Shown piece by piece: positions 1-8,389 of a DNA stretch of 48,885 bases. The first letter of the stretch is position 1, and each line of letters starts with the position of its first letter. Source of the stretch: Caldicoprobacter algeriensis. GTDB taxonomy: Bacteria > Bacillota > Clostridia > Caldicoprobacterales > Caldicoprobacteraceae. A program made the translations under genes and the position numbers. The notes under the pieces were generated by a model, which was not told the origin of the DNA, ran no database searches, and saw only the letters and a list, made by a program, of their open reading frames with translations. The stretch covers positions 1-48,885 of the forward strand of contig NZ_JAHUQD010000019.1 in assembly GCF_023838525.1 (NCBI RefSeq), read 5' to 3'.

Positions 1-493
1 CACCGTCGCCGTACTTGGTAAAATAGCCCACTTCCAGTTCGCTCCTGTTGCCAGTTCCCACAACAAGGTAATTATACAGGTTGGCAAAATAATACAGCAC
101 TATCATCCTCAGCCTGGGCTTTATATTACTCGAGGCCAATCTTTCCGAATGGGCAGTAGGCACAACTCTTTGTTCCAACTCCCTCATTTTATTTGTTTGC
201 CGCGCATCTTTCAAAACGCCCATCATGCAGTCAAAAACATCGTTGAGTTCAACCTCTATATAGTCGATGTTCAAGCTTTTGGCCACAAGTCTTGCATCGT
301 CGGTATCCTGAGGCAAGCTGTAGCAGGGCATATGAATCCCCAGCACCTTTCCCGGGCAAGCCTTTGCGCACAGCGCAGCCACTACTGCCGAATCCACACC
401 TCCACTTATACCCAGCACACAGCCTCTGGCATTGGCCTCCGCAACCCTATCCCGTATCCATTCAACAAGATAGTGGGATATTTCTTTATGCAT
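1..493 (-). CDS. nadE: NH3-dependent NAD+ synthetase, partial (C-terminus beyond the left edge)
   Basis: This is the N-terminal 164 codons of an ATP-pyrophosphatase of the NAD+ synthetase family, which amidates deamido-NAD+ to NAD+ in the cytoplasm. The translation starts MHKEISHYLVEWIRDRV and contains the P-loop motif SGGVDSAVVAALC. Further on it contains PCYSLPQDTDDA and VGTGNRSELEVGYFTKYGDG, the family's signature around the NAD/ATP site. The ATG at 493 has a GGAAGGTGG-type ribosome binding site just upstream. The gene runs off the window, so its length cannot be judged. No glutaminase (CN-hydrolase) domain precedes it, so it is likely the ammonia-dependent form unless a separate domain exists. 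The 230 bp between it and the next gene show no further recognisable element. Confidence 0.9.
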   Translation of the reverse strand, partial: MHKEISHYLVEWIRDRVAEANARGCVLGISGGVDSAVVAALCAKACPGKVLGIHMPCYSLPQDTDDARLVAKSLNIDYIEVELNDVFDCMMGVLKDARQTNKMRELEQRVVPTAHSERLASSNIKPRLRMIVLYYFANLYNYLVVGTGNRSELEVGYFTKYGDG

Positions 494-721
494 GGTTCCA
501 CCTTCCTCGAATAAGTCGCTTATGAAAAATCGTTTAAATAAACTTGTAAATAATAGCGTTTTATTACATTTTTCTCAAAATTATACCCATAAAACATACA
601 AGAGTAAAATTATGAATTGTAATATCAAGGATAACCACAGATTATAGGTTTGACAATAGTGCATAGAAATATATCTTCAAACAGTACCAAAAATGTAAAA
701 AAAGCTATGACAATAAGGTCA

Positions 722-2338
722 TTAATACCTCACACAGTTTCTCCCTTCATTTTTTGCCTTGTACATCATATCATCGACTCTTTTCACGATAGAATCCAAT
801 GTATCGCCCTCCTGATACTCAACCACCCCAAAGCTGGCTGTCACGCTATCGACCTCTCCTATTTTCAGCTGCATTAATCTCTGGCGCAATTCTTCAGCCA
901 GTTTCACCGCATCCTCCAGCTTTGTGTTGGGAAGGAGGATTATAAACTCCTCACCACCCCACCTGGCTAAGACATCCGTCTTGCGTATACGCCCCTTTAC
1001 CATATCAACCGCAGCCTTTAATACCAAGTCCCCTGTTTGGTGTCCAAAGGTATCATTGAAGCTCTTGAAATAATCCACATCAAACATTATAAGAGCAAAC
1101 CTCTCACCATACCGTCGAGCCCGTAAAATCTCATCTTCCAGCCTTTTATTAAAATATCTAAAATTATATGCACCAGTGAGTGGATCGGTAATGGACATCT
1201 CATAAAGCTGCCTCTCCATTTCTTTTTTCTCAGTTATATCATCCATTATGATTTGAGCCCCTTTTACCATTCCCTCCTTATTCAAAAGGGGTTTTACGTG
1301 AATCCTGAGCCACACCCCTTTTCCCCATTTTGACTTATAGAATTTCTCAAAGGTTTGAGGCACATTGTTCTCTATAGACTCTTTCAATTTCTGTGACAAG
1401 CCTGCCTCGACAAGTAATGGAAAGGTCAAAAGGTTTATACAGCGTGTTTCCTGCTCTCCTGGAGATCCCAATATGTCCAAAGCCTTTTTATTCACATAGA
1501 CGATATTACCAGCAACATCGCATTTCAATATTCCTATAGGGGCTTCCTGTGCCAACTCAACATATTGCTTTTTGCTCTCATCAAGCTCATCCTCAACTTT
1601 CTTTTTTTCAGTAACATCGATGGAAAACACCATGCAGTACTTAGCTCTTCTATACTCGAATAGCTGCATGTGTGACTCAACATAATAAAACGAACCATCT
1701 TTCCTTCTATGCAAGGTATTAAACACCACACGCTCCTGTTTCCCAACCTTCAATCCTTTAATAATATCTCTCAACGATTCAGCCTCAAACTGAGGATTTA
1801 TGTCAAAAATGGTCATCTTTTCAAGTTCAAAAGAGCTATACCCCAAGTTACTTCTGGCCGTTTCATTGACTACCACAAGCTTGAATGAGTCTGGATCAAA
1901 TATGTATAGCTCATTTACAGACGTCTCAAAAAGCCGCTCAAACATAGTGGCATATACACTTGCTTCATGCAACCTAATAGCCATATCTATAGTTGACAAC
2001 AGCGCCACTCGATCTGTATCTTTGAGTACAAAACCATAAGCCTTAACTTTCTTAATCTTCTCTATGACTTCCTTTGAAGTGTTAGCCGTGAGAAATACGA
2101 TGGGCACATCCTGCTGCTTTGATATTATATCTGCCGTCTCAATGCCGTCCATTTTCCCGGCTAGTTCTATATCCATCAATATCAAGTCTGGAATCATGCC
2201 CTTCCCTATCCGCTGTACCACTTCCTCTCCCGTAGGCACAACCTCTACTTCAAAGCCATTTTTTACTAAAAAATCGCCCACCATAGCTGCTGTCAAGCGG
2301 CTATCTTCCACCAGAAGAATCTTCTTTTTTTCGTTCAT
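722..2338 (-). CDS. Response regulator with PAS domains and GGDEF (diguanylate cyclase)
   Basis: Predicted 538-residue cytoplasmic signalling protein that should make c-di-GMP from two GTP. The order is a receiver domain (about residues 5-120; phospho-acceptor Asp56 in LILMDIELAGKMDG, Thr84, Lys106), two PAS domains (about 130-250 and 255-375), then a GGDEF domain. The active-site motif reads RWGGEEF, an active variant. An RKTD inhibitory I-site lies five residues before it, so product inhibition is likely. The ATG at 2338 is chosen because MNEKKKILLVEDS is the normal receiver start and an AAGGAC-like site precedes it; an in-frame start 75 bp upstream would add an unlikely tail. No histidine kinase gene is adjacent, so the cognate sensor is unknown. 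The function is well supported by motifs; the input signal is unknown. Confidence 0.9.
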   Translation of the reverse strand: MNEKKKILLVEDSRLTAAMVGDFLVKNGFEVEVVPTGEEVVQRIGKGMIPDLILMDIELAGKMDGIETADIISKQQDVPIVFLTANTSKEVIEKIKKVKAYGFVLKDTDRVALLSTIDMAIRLHEASVYATMFERLFETSVNELYIFDPDSFKLVVVNETARSNLGYSSFELEKMTIFDINPQFEAESLRDIIKGLKVGKQERVVFNTLHRRKDGSFYYVESHMQLFEYRRAKYCMVFSIDVTEKKKVEDELDESKKQYVELAQEAPIGILKCDVAGNIVYVNKKALDILGSPGEQETRCINLLTFPLLVEAGLSQKLKESIENNVPQTFEKFYKSKWGKGVWLRIHVKPLLNKEGMVKGAQIIMDDITEKKEMERQLYEMSITDPLTGAYNFRYFNKRLEDEILRARRYGERFALIMFDVDYFKSFNDTFGHQTGDLVLKAAVDMVKGRIRKTDVLARWGGEEFIILLPNTKLEDAVKLAEELRQRLMQLKIGEVDSVTASFGVVEYQEGDTLDSIVKRVDDMMYKAKNEGRNCVRY

Positions 2339-2794
2339 ATGCCAATTTCGTCCTTTTTGTTGAATTTTATATAAGTTAAACATCTTATTAAGTTTTATTG
2401 TATAATAGTCCATTGGAAATTACAATATATTTATTCTACTCGTCCCATCTATTTGTAAACATCATTAATCATTAACATTTACAAATTTGTCATTGTCAGC
2501 CATTAGCGTTAGTTAATTGTTTCTCGCTTAATAAACAATTACTTAAGAAGAAAGATAGCGTATACCATTCCTTCATTTTCCTGCAATATTTCTTTTACAG
2601 ATTTCAATCCAATAATAAAAAGCGGAAAATTACTAACAAATTACAAATCACAAAACAACTGCAAGATTCAAAATGACATATTTTAATTTTAATCTTGCAT
2701 AAACTAAACTTATATATTAAAATATAAGTGTTGTCGTGGGTACACCCCACCCCCTAAGAAAAATTCAAATTTAAATAAGGAGGCGGGTCATAAA
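2339..2794 (+). promoter_or_regulatory. Intergenic region with promoter for the FMN glutamate-synthase-type gene
   Basis: AT-rich intergenic DNA between two divergent genes. A good sigma-A-type promoter is visible: TTGCAT at 2695-2700, 17 bp, TAAAAT at 2718-2723. The ribosome binding site AAGGAGG is at 2777-2783. A short hairpin (GTGGG...CCCAC near 2736-2752) lies in the untranslated leader. A small imperfect inverted repeat (TAATTGTTT...AAACAATTA, about 2514-2541) lies further upstream. No gene is seen in this stretch. Confidence 0.55.
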
Positions 2795-4375
2795 ATGTCG
2801 TTCAGCAAACCGGGACGTAGCTTGGCTACAAAAACCAGATTACGTACTCCAAACGATTTTTCACCCTTCAGTGGCATGTGCTCCGTATGCTTAGAAGGAT
2901 GTACCGGTCTGTGCGAAGTTGGATTGTCCTCAATAAGAGGCAGAGAAGTACTGTATCCACAACCCTTTGGTAAAATTACAGCTGCTGCAGAAAAAGATTA
3001 TCCCATTGACTTTTCTCACTTTAACATCATGGGCACCGCTGTAGGAGCAGTAGGTATTGAAGCCGACCCAGATAAGGCTATTTTCCCCGCAGTCAAGTTA
3101 GAAACTGAAATAGGAGCTGGAGATAATAAGATTAAACTGAAGATGCCAATAGTATTTCCTGCTCAAGGGTCTACCAATGTAGCTAAAGAAAACTGGGAAG
3201 GTTACGCTGGTGGAGCCGCGTTGTGCGGTGTAATTGTGACAGTAGGCGAAAATGTATGTGCCATGGACCCCAACGCTGAAATAGTAAATGGCAGAGTGAA
3301 GCGTTCTCCAGATATGGAAGCACGCATTAACGCGTTTAGAAAATACTATAACGGATACGGTACTATTGCAGTACAGGCAAATGTAGAAGATACCAATTTG
3401 GGAGTTTTAGAATATGCCATTGAAAAATTAGGCGTCGAAGCTGTAGAAATAAAATGGGGGCAAGGTGCCAAAGACATCGGAGGGGAAGTTAAGCTCTCAT
3501 CCCTGGAACGTGCGCTACAGCTGAAAGAACGTGGTTATATAGTACTACCTGATCCTACAGACCCCGAAGTACAAAAGGCATTTAAGAATGGCGCTTTTAC
3601 CGAATTTGAACGGCATTCCAGATTAGGAATGGTCGATGAAGAAAGTTTCCATGCTAGGGTCAATCAATTACGCAATGCTGGAGCCAAATACATCTTCCTA
3701 AAAACGGGGGCTTATAGACCTGCTGATCTAGCCAGGGCGGTAAAATACGCTTCAGATGCACGAATTGATCTGTTGACAGTAGATGGTGCAGGTGGCGGTA
3801 CAGGAATGAGCCCATGGCGTATGATGAATGAATGGGGTATCCCCACTGTATATATTGAAGCATTGCTTTATAATTACCTGAAACGTCTGGCAGATAAAGG
3901 CGCTTATATACCAGCAGTAGCTATAGCTGGTGGTTTTACGCTTGAAGACCATATTTTCAAGGGTTTGGCTCTTGGTGCACCTTATGTAAAGCTGGTAGGC
4001 ATGGGGCGTTCACCTATGACTGCTGCAATGGTCGGTAAAACTATAGCTCGTATGATACAAGAAGGTAAACTTCCCGAGGACCTTAAGAAGCATGGTCAAT
4101 CAGTGGAGCAGATATTCTATGGTGCAATTAAACTCAAAGAACAATACGGTGAAGAAGCCTTTAACAATATGTCACCGGCAGCAATAGCTGTATACACATA
4201 TATGGATCGAGTTATGGGTGGTTTACAGCAATTAATGGCTGGAGCACGTAAGTTTGACGTTAAATACATCACACGAGATGACATAGCAGCTTTGACACCC
4301 GAAGCAGCTAAGATAACCGGAATTAAGTATATAATGGACGTAGATGCAGAAGAGGTAGATAAGATACTGGGTTAA
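2795..4375 (+). CDS. Stand-alone FMN-binding glutamate-synthase-type (GltB central barrel) protein
   Basis: A 526-residue protein matching the FMN-binding TIM-barrel of glutamate synthase. Family landmarks are EIKWGQGAKDIGGEVK (about residue 217), VDGAGGGTGMSP (about 328) and AIAGGFTLEDHIFKGLALGAP (about 375). The glutaminase domain and the C-terminal beta-helix of full GltB are absent, and so are the cysteines of the usual [3Fe-4S] site. Instead there is a CxxCxxxCxxxC motif (Cys29, 32, 36, 40) near the N-terminus that could hold an Fe-S cluster. Related short proteins in Clostridia are annotated only as glutamate-synthase-related. It is monocistronic with its own promoter and terminator. 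It probably catalyses an FMN-dependent redox or amino-transfer reaction, but the substrate is unknown and I would not call it gltB. Confidence 0.8.
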   Translation: MSFSKPGRSLATKTRLRTPNDFSPFSGMCSVCLEGCTGLCEVGLSSIRGREVLYPQPFGKITAAAEKDYPIDFSHFNIMGTAVGAVGIEADPDKAIFPAVKLETEIGAGDNKIKLKMPIVFPAQGSTNVAKENWEGYAGGAALCGVIVTVGENVCAMDPNAEIVNGRVKRSPDMEARINAFRKYYNGYGTIAVQANVEDTNLGVLEYAIEKLGVEAVEIKWGQGAKDIGGEVKLSSLERALQLKERGYIVLPDPTDPEVQKAFKNGAFTEFERHSRLGMVDEESFHARVNQLRNAGAKYIFLKTGAYRPADLARAVKYASDARIDLLTVDGAGGGTGMSPWRMMNEWGIPTVYIEALLYNYLKRLADKGAYIPAVAIAGGFTLEDHIFKGLALGAPYVKLVGMGRSPMTAAMVGKTIARMIQEGKLPEDLKKHGQSVEQIFYGAIKLKEQYGEEAFNNMSPAAIAVYTYMDRVMGGLQQLMAGARKFDVKYITRDDIAALTPEAAKITGIKYIMDVDAEEVDKILG

Positions 4376-4386
4376 ACAAAAAGCTG

Positions 4387-4432
4387 AAAAACGGGTTATC
4401 CCTACATTTTGGAAAGGGTAACCCGTTTTTAT
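4387..4432. terminator. Rho-independent terminator, probably bidirectional
   Basis: The arms AACGGGTTATCCCT and AGGGTAACCCGTT form a strong stem with one bulge, followed by TTTTTATTT on the plus strand. It lies 12 bp after the FMN protein stop codon. The opposing broken FapA-like gene ends directly against it, so it can stop both. Confidence 0.85.
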
Positions 4433-5513
4433 TTAGATTTGACATATGGAAACTGGATTTAAAGACCTAATATTACCCGTACTTACGTCTACATCACCTG
4501 GAACATTCATGACCGGATTCACGCTCACTACTCCTTTCTCCAACACAGGTCTCCCAGAAATAGCTGCCACAATTCTGTTGTTATTCAAAATCACGGCACC
4601 TTTCCCTGCTTTAAACACCGCCTCCTTAGCAGGTAGTGCTCTAATAACCTCACCTGTAACCGTCATCCCGTCCACACCTGGTATAGCAGAAGCCACCTTT
4701 TCAGCCAATATTTGTCCTATTTTAACCGTGGGAATAACAGTATGGTCCATCATATCAACTCTTCTATCAGTATCAAAATCGGGATTCCTAAAGCTGTGTT
4801 GAGAAAAATAGTATTCAACACGGACATCAACTCCATCAATTGGCGGCCTTCCTTTTGCTACAACAGCACTCCCACCCGACAGCAACTCAAGCAATTTTTC
4901 AATCTCTTCTACGAGTATTAACTCTTGCAAAACTCCATTCCTAATTAACTCACTGACGCACTGCTCGACTGAAATATGCGGTGGTGGAATTTCTTCGTAG
5001 TCCCCGCTAATTACAATACTATTGCTGGGTTTTATATCTCGCAAAAAGTATCTTTTTCCCGGCTTCTTTTGAATTCTTAAGATTGCCTTCATTTTATCAG
5101 GTGTGATATCAACCTCAATGCGGGCTATCGGGGGAACTTCCCGAGGAATTACCTGGATCACATCTGTTTCTGTAACCACACATGCCCCAGACACTTTATT
5201 ACTATTTACAAATACCTCGAAGTTTTGGTCATTTACAATTAAAGAAGGATATTTACCACCTTTTACAGGATTTTTCACTCTTACAACGTCATCCTTGATT
5301 TCTACTGTTCCATCGATGGCTTTATACTCTTTAACCACCTCTTCTCTTTTTTTGGCTACCTCTATCTTGTAAATTCCTCTCCACTTGATAATTCCCCAAA
5401 AAATGACCCCCGGTGGCCTTTATAGTATAAACCTTTAAACAACTTCTGGGGCAGTTATAATATTTCTCAGCGTTGGCTAGCGCCTCTTCTATACTATATG
5501 CCTTAACCAGCAT
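4433..5513 (-). pseudogene. FapA/DUF342-family gene, frameshifted and 3'-truncated
   Basis: Two overlapping reading frames make one gene. The first part (5513 down to about 5400) encodes MLVKAYSIEEALANAEKYY..., a Jag-N-like domain typical of the N-terminus of DUF342 proteins. The second frame (about 5400 to 4433) continues GIIKWRGIYKIEVAKKREE and then the DUF342 region with VTGEVIRALPAKEA and PGDVDVSTGNIRS. The switch is at a T6 run (A6 at 5398-5403): removing one T joins the frames smoothly as GGHFWGIIKW. The C-terminal beta-helix that normally follows STGNIR is missing; the protein ends SLNPVSICQI against the shared terminator. The ATG at 5513 has a GAGGGGT site. FapA-like proteins are cell-surface or polymer-linked with poorly known function. 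It could be a pseudogene, a sequencing error in the homopolymer, or programmed frameshifting, but the 3' truncation favours decay. Confidence 0.75.
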
Positions 5514-5542
5514 ACCCCTCACCCTTCTTTTTAAAGAGGGCA

Positions 5543-7090
5543 TTAAATCGTGTTTAATTTTTCTATACTACCCTCCTCAAACAAACTCAAAAAAATCTCC
5601 ACCACCTGCGGATCAAACTGCGTCCCAGAATTTCTTTTTATCTCTGCAAACGCCTTTTCCCGAGTCATGGCTTTTCGATATACCCGATTGCTGGTCATGG
5701 CGTCATAGGCATCTACAACCGCCAGGATACGGCACAACAGAGGAATCTGTTCCCCTTTTAGTCCTTTCGGGTATCCGTGCCCGTCCCACCGCTCATGGTG
5801 GCACAGTATATACTCTGCTATATGTGTAAGCTCAGGGATGGTCTTTGCAATACGACAGCCAATTTCGGGGTGCCTCTTCATCTCCTCCCACTCTTCAGCA
5901 GTCAGCGGTCCCGGTTTTTGTAGTATGCTCTCCCTTATGCCAACTTTGCCTATATCGTGTAATATGGCCAGCAGAGCCAATTCATCCAGTTCCCTTGAAG
6001 AAAGCCCCATTTTCCTGCCTATTGCCAAACAGTAATTTTTGAGGCGTTCGGCATGTTCCTCGGTCTCTGCGCTCTTGGTAACCAGGGCCATAAGCATGCT
6101 ATTTACTATGGCATTGCGATAGCTTTTTTCCTCCATAAGCTTTACGCAGTACATCATTTCCTCTGCTTCTCTAACAATTTGGTTCAAACTTTCCACCGGC
6201 TTTTTCTTTATGGCGTAGCCGAAGGCTATGCTGAGGGGTATCTTTTCGTCCTTCTCCTGCAAACACCTACTTTTTATCCTCTCTATAATTTTCTCAACCG
6301 CTCGCTCTGAAATATGGGGCAATAGAATCAAAAACTCATCCCCATCCCACCTGACTACTATATCGGTTTTCCTGCAGCTTTCCATCAATATTCTAGCAGC
6401 CCTTTTGAGCAGGTTATCCCCTTCCTGAATGCCGTACACATCGTTGATCATCTTAAGTCCATTGATATCAGCCACTATAACCGCAATGGAAAACGCCCTG
6501 GGAAAAGCCTGCCATCTTGCAAACTCTTCCTCTGCAAAACGACGGTTATAAAGCCCGGTTAACAAATCGCGATAACTTAAGATATAAAACTTTTCCCTTG
6601 GCACGCCATCATGAACACCTGGTAAGTAGCCTTCCTCATCCTCCCTCAGTATGGGCATAGCTGTCGTTGCCTCTGTTTCATCGTATAATTTAAACCGTAC
6701 AAGTTGTGCCAAAACGTTCTTTAGTTCTATTTCCCTTGTAATGTCGTGAAAAAACGAAACGAATAGTTTTTTATCTACCGCAAAGACAATTAGCCTGTAC
6801 CAGCGTTTTCTCAATGGCAAATATACATCGACTTCCTGAGTCTGTCCACTTAATGCCGCTATTTCATATAAATCCACCCAACCCAAATCTTTAAAACCGA
6901 TATAGCGCAGAATTTCCTTTATCCCCTTGCCTACAATATCATCCATTTTTACTCCAGCCATGGTTTCAAAATAAGGATTAGCGTAGACAAAAACGTAATC
7001 TCTATCCTCTTCATGTTTTCCAACTAACCTGTGAATTGCGCACGCCATCGGGATACGGTGTAGAATCTCCCACAAGATTTTCTCTGTCAT
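5543..7090 (-). CDS. PAS-GGDEF-HD-GYP protein, likely c-di-GMP phosphodiesterase
   Basis: A 515-residue cytoplasmic protein. A PAS-like sensor covers about residues 5-125, a GGDEF domain about 170-320 and an HD-GYP domain about 335-505. The HD-GYP part is complete: HDIGK at 379-382, the HHERWDGHGYPKGLKG signature, and DAYDAMTSNRVYRKAM, so it should cleave c-di-GMP. The GGDEF motif reads DGDEF (249-253) with RKTD (240-243) before it. The first Gly being Asp suggests a GTP- or c-di-GMP-sensing role over synthesis. The ATG at 7090 has an AGGGGG site. The gene lies downstream of a c-di-GMP-I riboswitch on the same strand (7535-7633), so its own substrate probably controls its expression. The broken FapA-like gene follows about 30 bp downstream. 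Confidence 0.9.
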   Translation of the reverse strand: MTEKILWEILHRIPMACAIHRLVGKHEEDRDYVFVYANPYFETMAGVKMDDIVGKGIKEILRYIGFKDLGWVDLYEIAALSGQTQEVDVYLPLRKRWYRLIVFAVDKKLFVSFFHDITREIELKNVLAQLVRFKLYDETEATTAMPILREDEEGYLPGVHDGVPREKFYILSYRDLLTGLYNRRFAEEEFARWQAFPRAFSIAVIVADINGLKMINDVYGIQEGDNLLKRAARILMESCRKTDIVVRWDGDEFLILLPHISERAVEKIIERIKSRCLQEKDEKIPLSIAFGYAIKKKPVESLNQIVREAEEMMYCVKLMEEKSYRNAIVNSMLMALVTKSAETEEHAERLKNYCLAIGRKMGLSSRELDELALLAILHDIGKVGIRESILQKPGPLTAEEWEEMKRHPEIGCRIAKTIPELTHIAEYILCHHERWDGHGYPKGLKGEQIPLLCRILAVVDAYDAMTSNRVYRKAMTREKAFAEIKRNSGTQFDPQVVEIFLSLFEEGSIEKLNTI

Positions 7091-7133
7091 TTTAGCCCCC
7101 TGTCTTCATTAAATTTTGTAATTTTTCATAAAT

Positions 7134-7216
7134 AAAGGGCTGTTGTGCACCTTACCATACAAAAACACGTAGAACAAGTTTTAAAATAGGCAAAGTATGG
7201 TGCTCAACAGCCCTTT
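7134..7216 (-). terminator. Long imperfect inverted repeat, likely second attenuator/terminator
   Basis: The arms at 7134-7160 and 7195-7216 pair over about 22 bp (AAAGGGCTGTTG...GCACC...CCATAC) around a 34-nt loop. Read on the minus strand, the stem is followed by CCCTTTATTTATG, 43 bp before the HD-GYP start codon. It resembles the riboswitch terminator upstream in its AGCCCTTTTATTT ending. It could be a second conditional terminator or a small mobile inverted repeat. Confidence 0.5.
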
Positions 7217-7462
7217 ACGACGCACCAGCTAAATATTTGACATTAAAAGAATTATTTTCTATTTTGTTACATTTAATACACAAATTACTCCCCCTATACA
7301 AACATATGTTTACGTATTCGTATAACACACCCACAACAGAAGAGATTACGTTCCCAATTTTTACCCTTGAAAACCTGTGCGTATATGAAGAAATGGGCAT
7401 ATATTTTCACCACCATACCATTTAAAACTTTTTTCATTCTATACCACATACCCCTAAAATAA

Positions 7463-7515
7463 AAGGGCTCTGCATACCGATTGCAAAAAGAGTGTACATA
7501 TTTCCTGCAGAGCCA
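7463..7515 (-). terminator. Riboswitch expression-platform terminator
   Basis: Read on the minus strand, the stem GGCTCTGCA/TGCAGAGCC with an intervening loop is followed by CTTTTATTTT. It begins about 20 nt after the riboswitch aptamer, which is the usual distance for a ligand-controlled terminator. Confidence 0.75.
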
Positions 7516-7534
7516 TTCCCTGTACTTGCATAAT

Positions 7535-7633
7535 CACCCTTTGTGCAACCGGCTGCCATAGAACAAGAACGTTCCTTAGGCCCGCGGCTTTGCGTCCCTG
7601 CCTTTCGACAGGTTTGCCCTTTAACAAAGGTTG
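7535..7633 (-). promoter_or_regulatory. c-di-GMP-I (GEMM-I) riboswitch aptamer
   Basis: The minus-strand RNA carries the conserved GEMM-I core: GGGCAAACC, a GAAA tetraloop closing P2, AGGGACGCAAAGCC, CGGGCCTAAGG, and the distal strand GGCAGCCGG near GTTGCAC. The P1 arms CAACCTTTG (7633-7625) and CAAAGGGTG (7543-7535) pair with one G-U. GEMM-I aptamers bind c-di-GMP and control transcription or translation of downstream genes. Here the downstream gene on the strand is a GGDEF/HD-GYP protein, so feedback control is the simple reading. A promoter is probable further up (for example TTGTAA with TAAAAT near 7658-7687), but this is weak. Confidence 0.93.
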
Positions 7634-7805
7634 CTTGATTTTTCATTTTTATAGATTTTAGCCGCTTGGCATATAGCATTACAAGTTGTATAGTAAAATT
7701 TGCTAATTTAATTATAGCAACACTTACCTCATATTTCAACAAATTACTCCATTTTTTCTGCTATATTTTACCCCGAGATTAAAGTAAAAAATTATCCTCC
7801 CCTCA

Positions 7806-8282
7806 TCACACGAGTGGAGGATCCATGATCTCTTTTATAACTTTATTTCTTTTATACCTCAAATTTTTATCGATCAGCTCAAGGTATTTTTTGTAAAACA
7901 TGTTACCACGCTGCTTTTTCCATCCAGCCAAGTCGGCGAGCATCTTTCTGACGTCAGGTTCGTCCACTGCCTGAGTTGCCTCGTCATAAAAGCGTCAGAA
8001 GTCGGTCTTTACCAAATTAAACTATGCGCATCAACCAATACATCGGATGTTCCTGCACTAGCTCCCTAAAGCATGTCGGAATCGTCGGCCAGTATGTGAG
8101 AACCTCTGGTTTTAAAATTAATTGTCATCCACCACACACAAGATATCTATGGGAGCCTCTGTAGAGCCCAACTTATCATATTCTTTCTCTAAGGTATCAA
8201 AGTGCTGCTTTTTAATTTCAATCACCTCTTCAAAGATGCGCTTTGTCTCCTCTAAGATGGCTTTATCAACATAAAAATTCAT
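7806..8282 (-). pseudogene. Decayed rubrerythrin/ferritin-like gene
   Basis: An ATG at 8282 opens a 54-codon frame with a long ferritin-like helix (EETKRIFEEVIEIKKQHF, then DKLGSTEAPIDILC) and stops at 8118. The remainder is readable only across frame changes: a middle piece SHILADDSDM..., another VQEHPMYWLMRIV, then after an in-frame TGA a final 62-codon piece FYDEATQAVDEPDVRKMLADLAGWKKQ... ending at 7806. The last helix has the layout of the second metal-binding helix of rubrerythrin-type proteins, but where ExxH is expected it has KKQR. The multiple frame breaks and lost metal ligands indicate a dead gene. The family call is by pattern and is moderate. Confidence 0.6.
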
Positions 8283-8389
8283 AAAAATCCCTAGCATTCT
8301 TTTCCATCATCATAGGCAAACTGTAACATCTTTTTAATTTTTCCTATAAAAAATCCTCCTGGTCATATTTTAAAGGGTTTCAGAATCAA

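Noticed and set aside
7215-7400. 61-codon minus-strand open frame before the HD-GYP gene
   Set aside because: Weak ribosome binding site, no recognisable protein, and it overlaps the possible worn riboswitch; not called as a gene.
7434-7742. 102-codon minus-strand open frame
   Set aside because: It is read straight through the c-di-GMP riboswitch and its terminator; the RNA structure explains the sequence.
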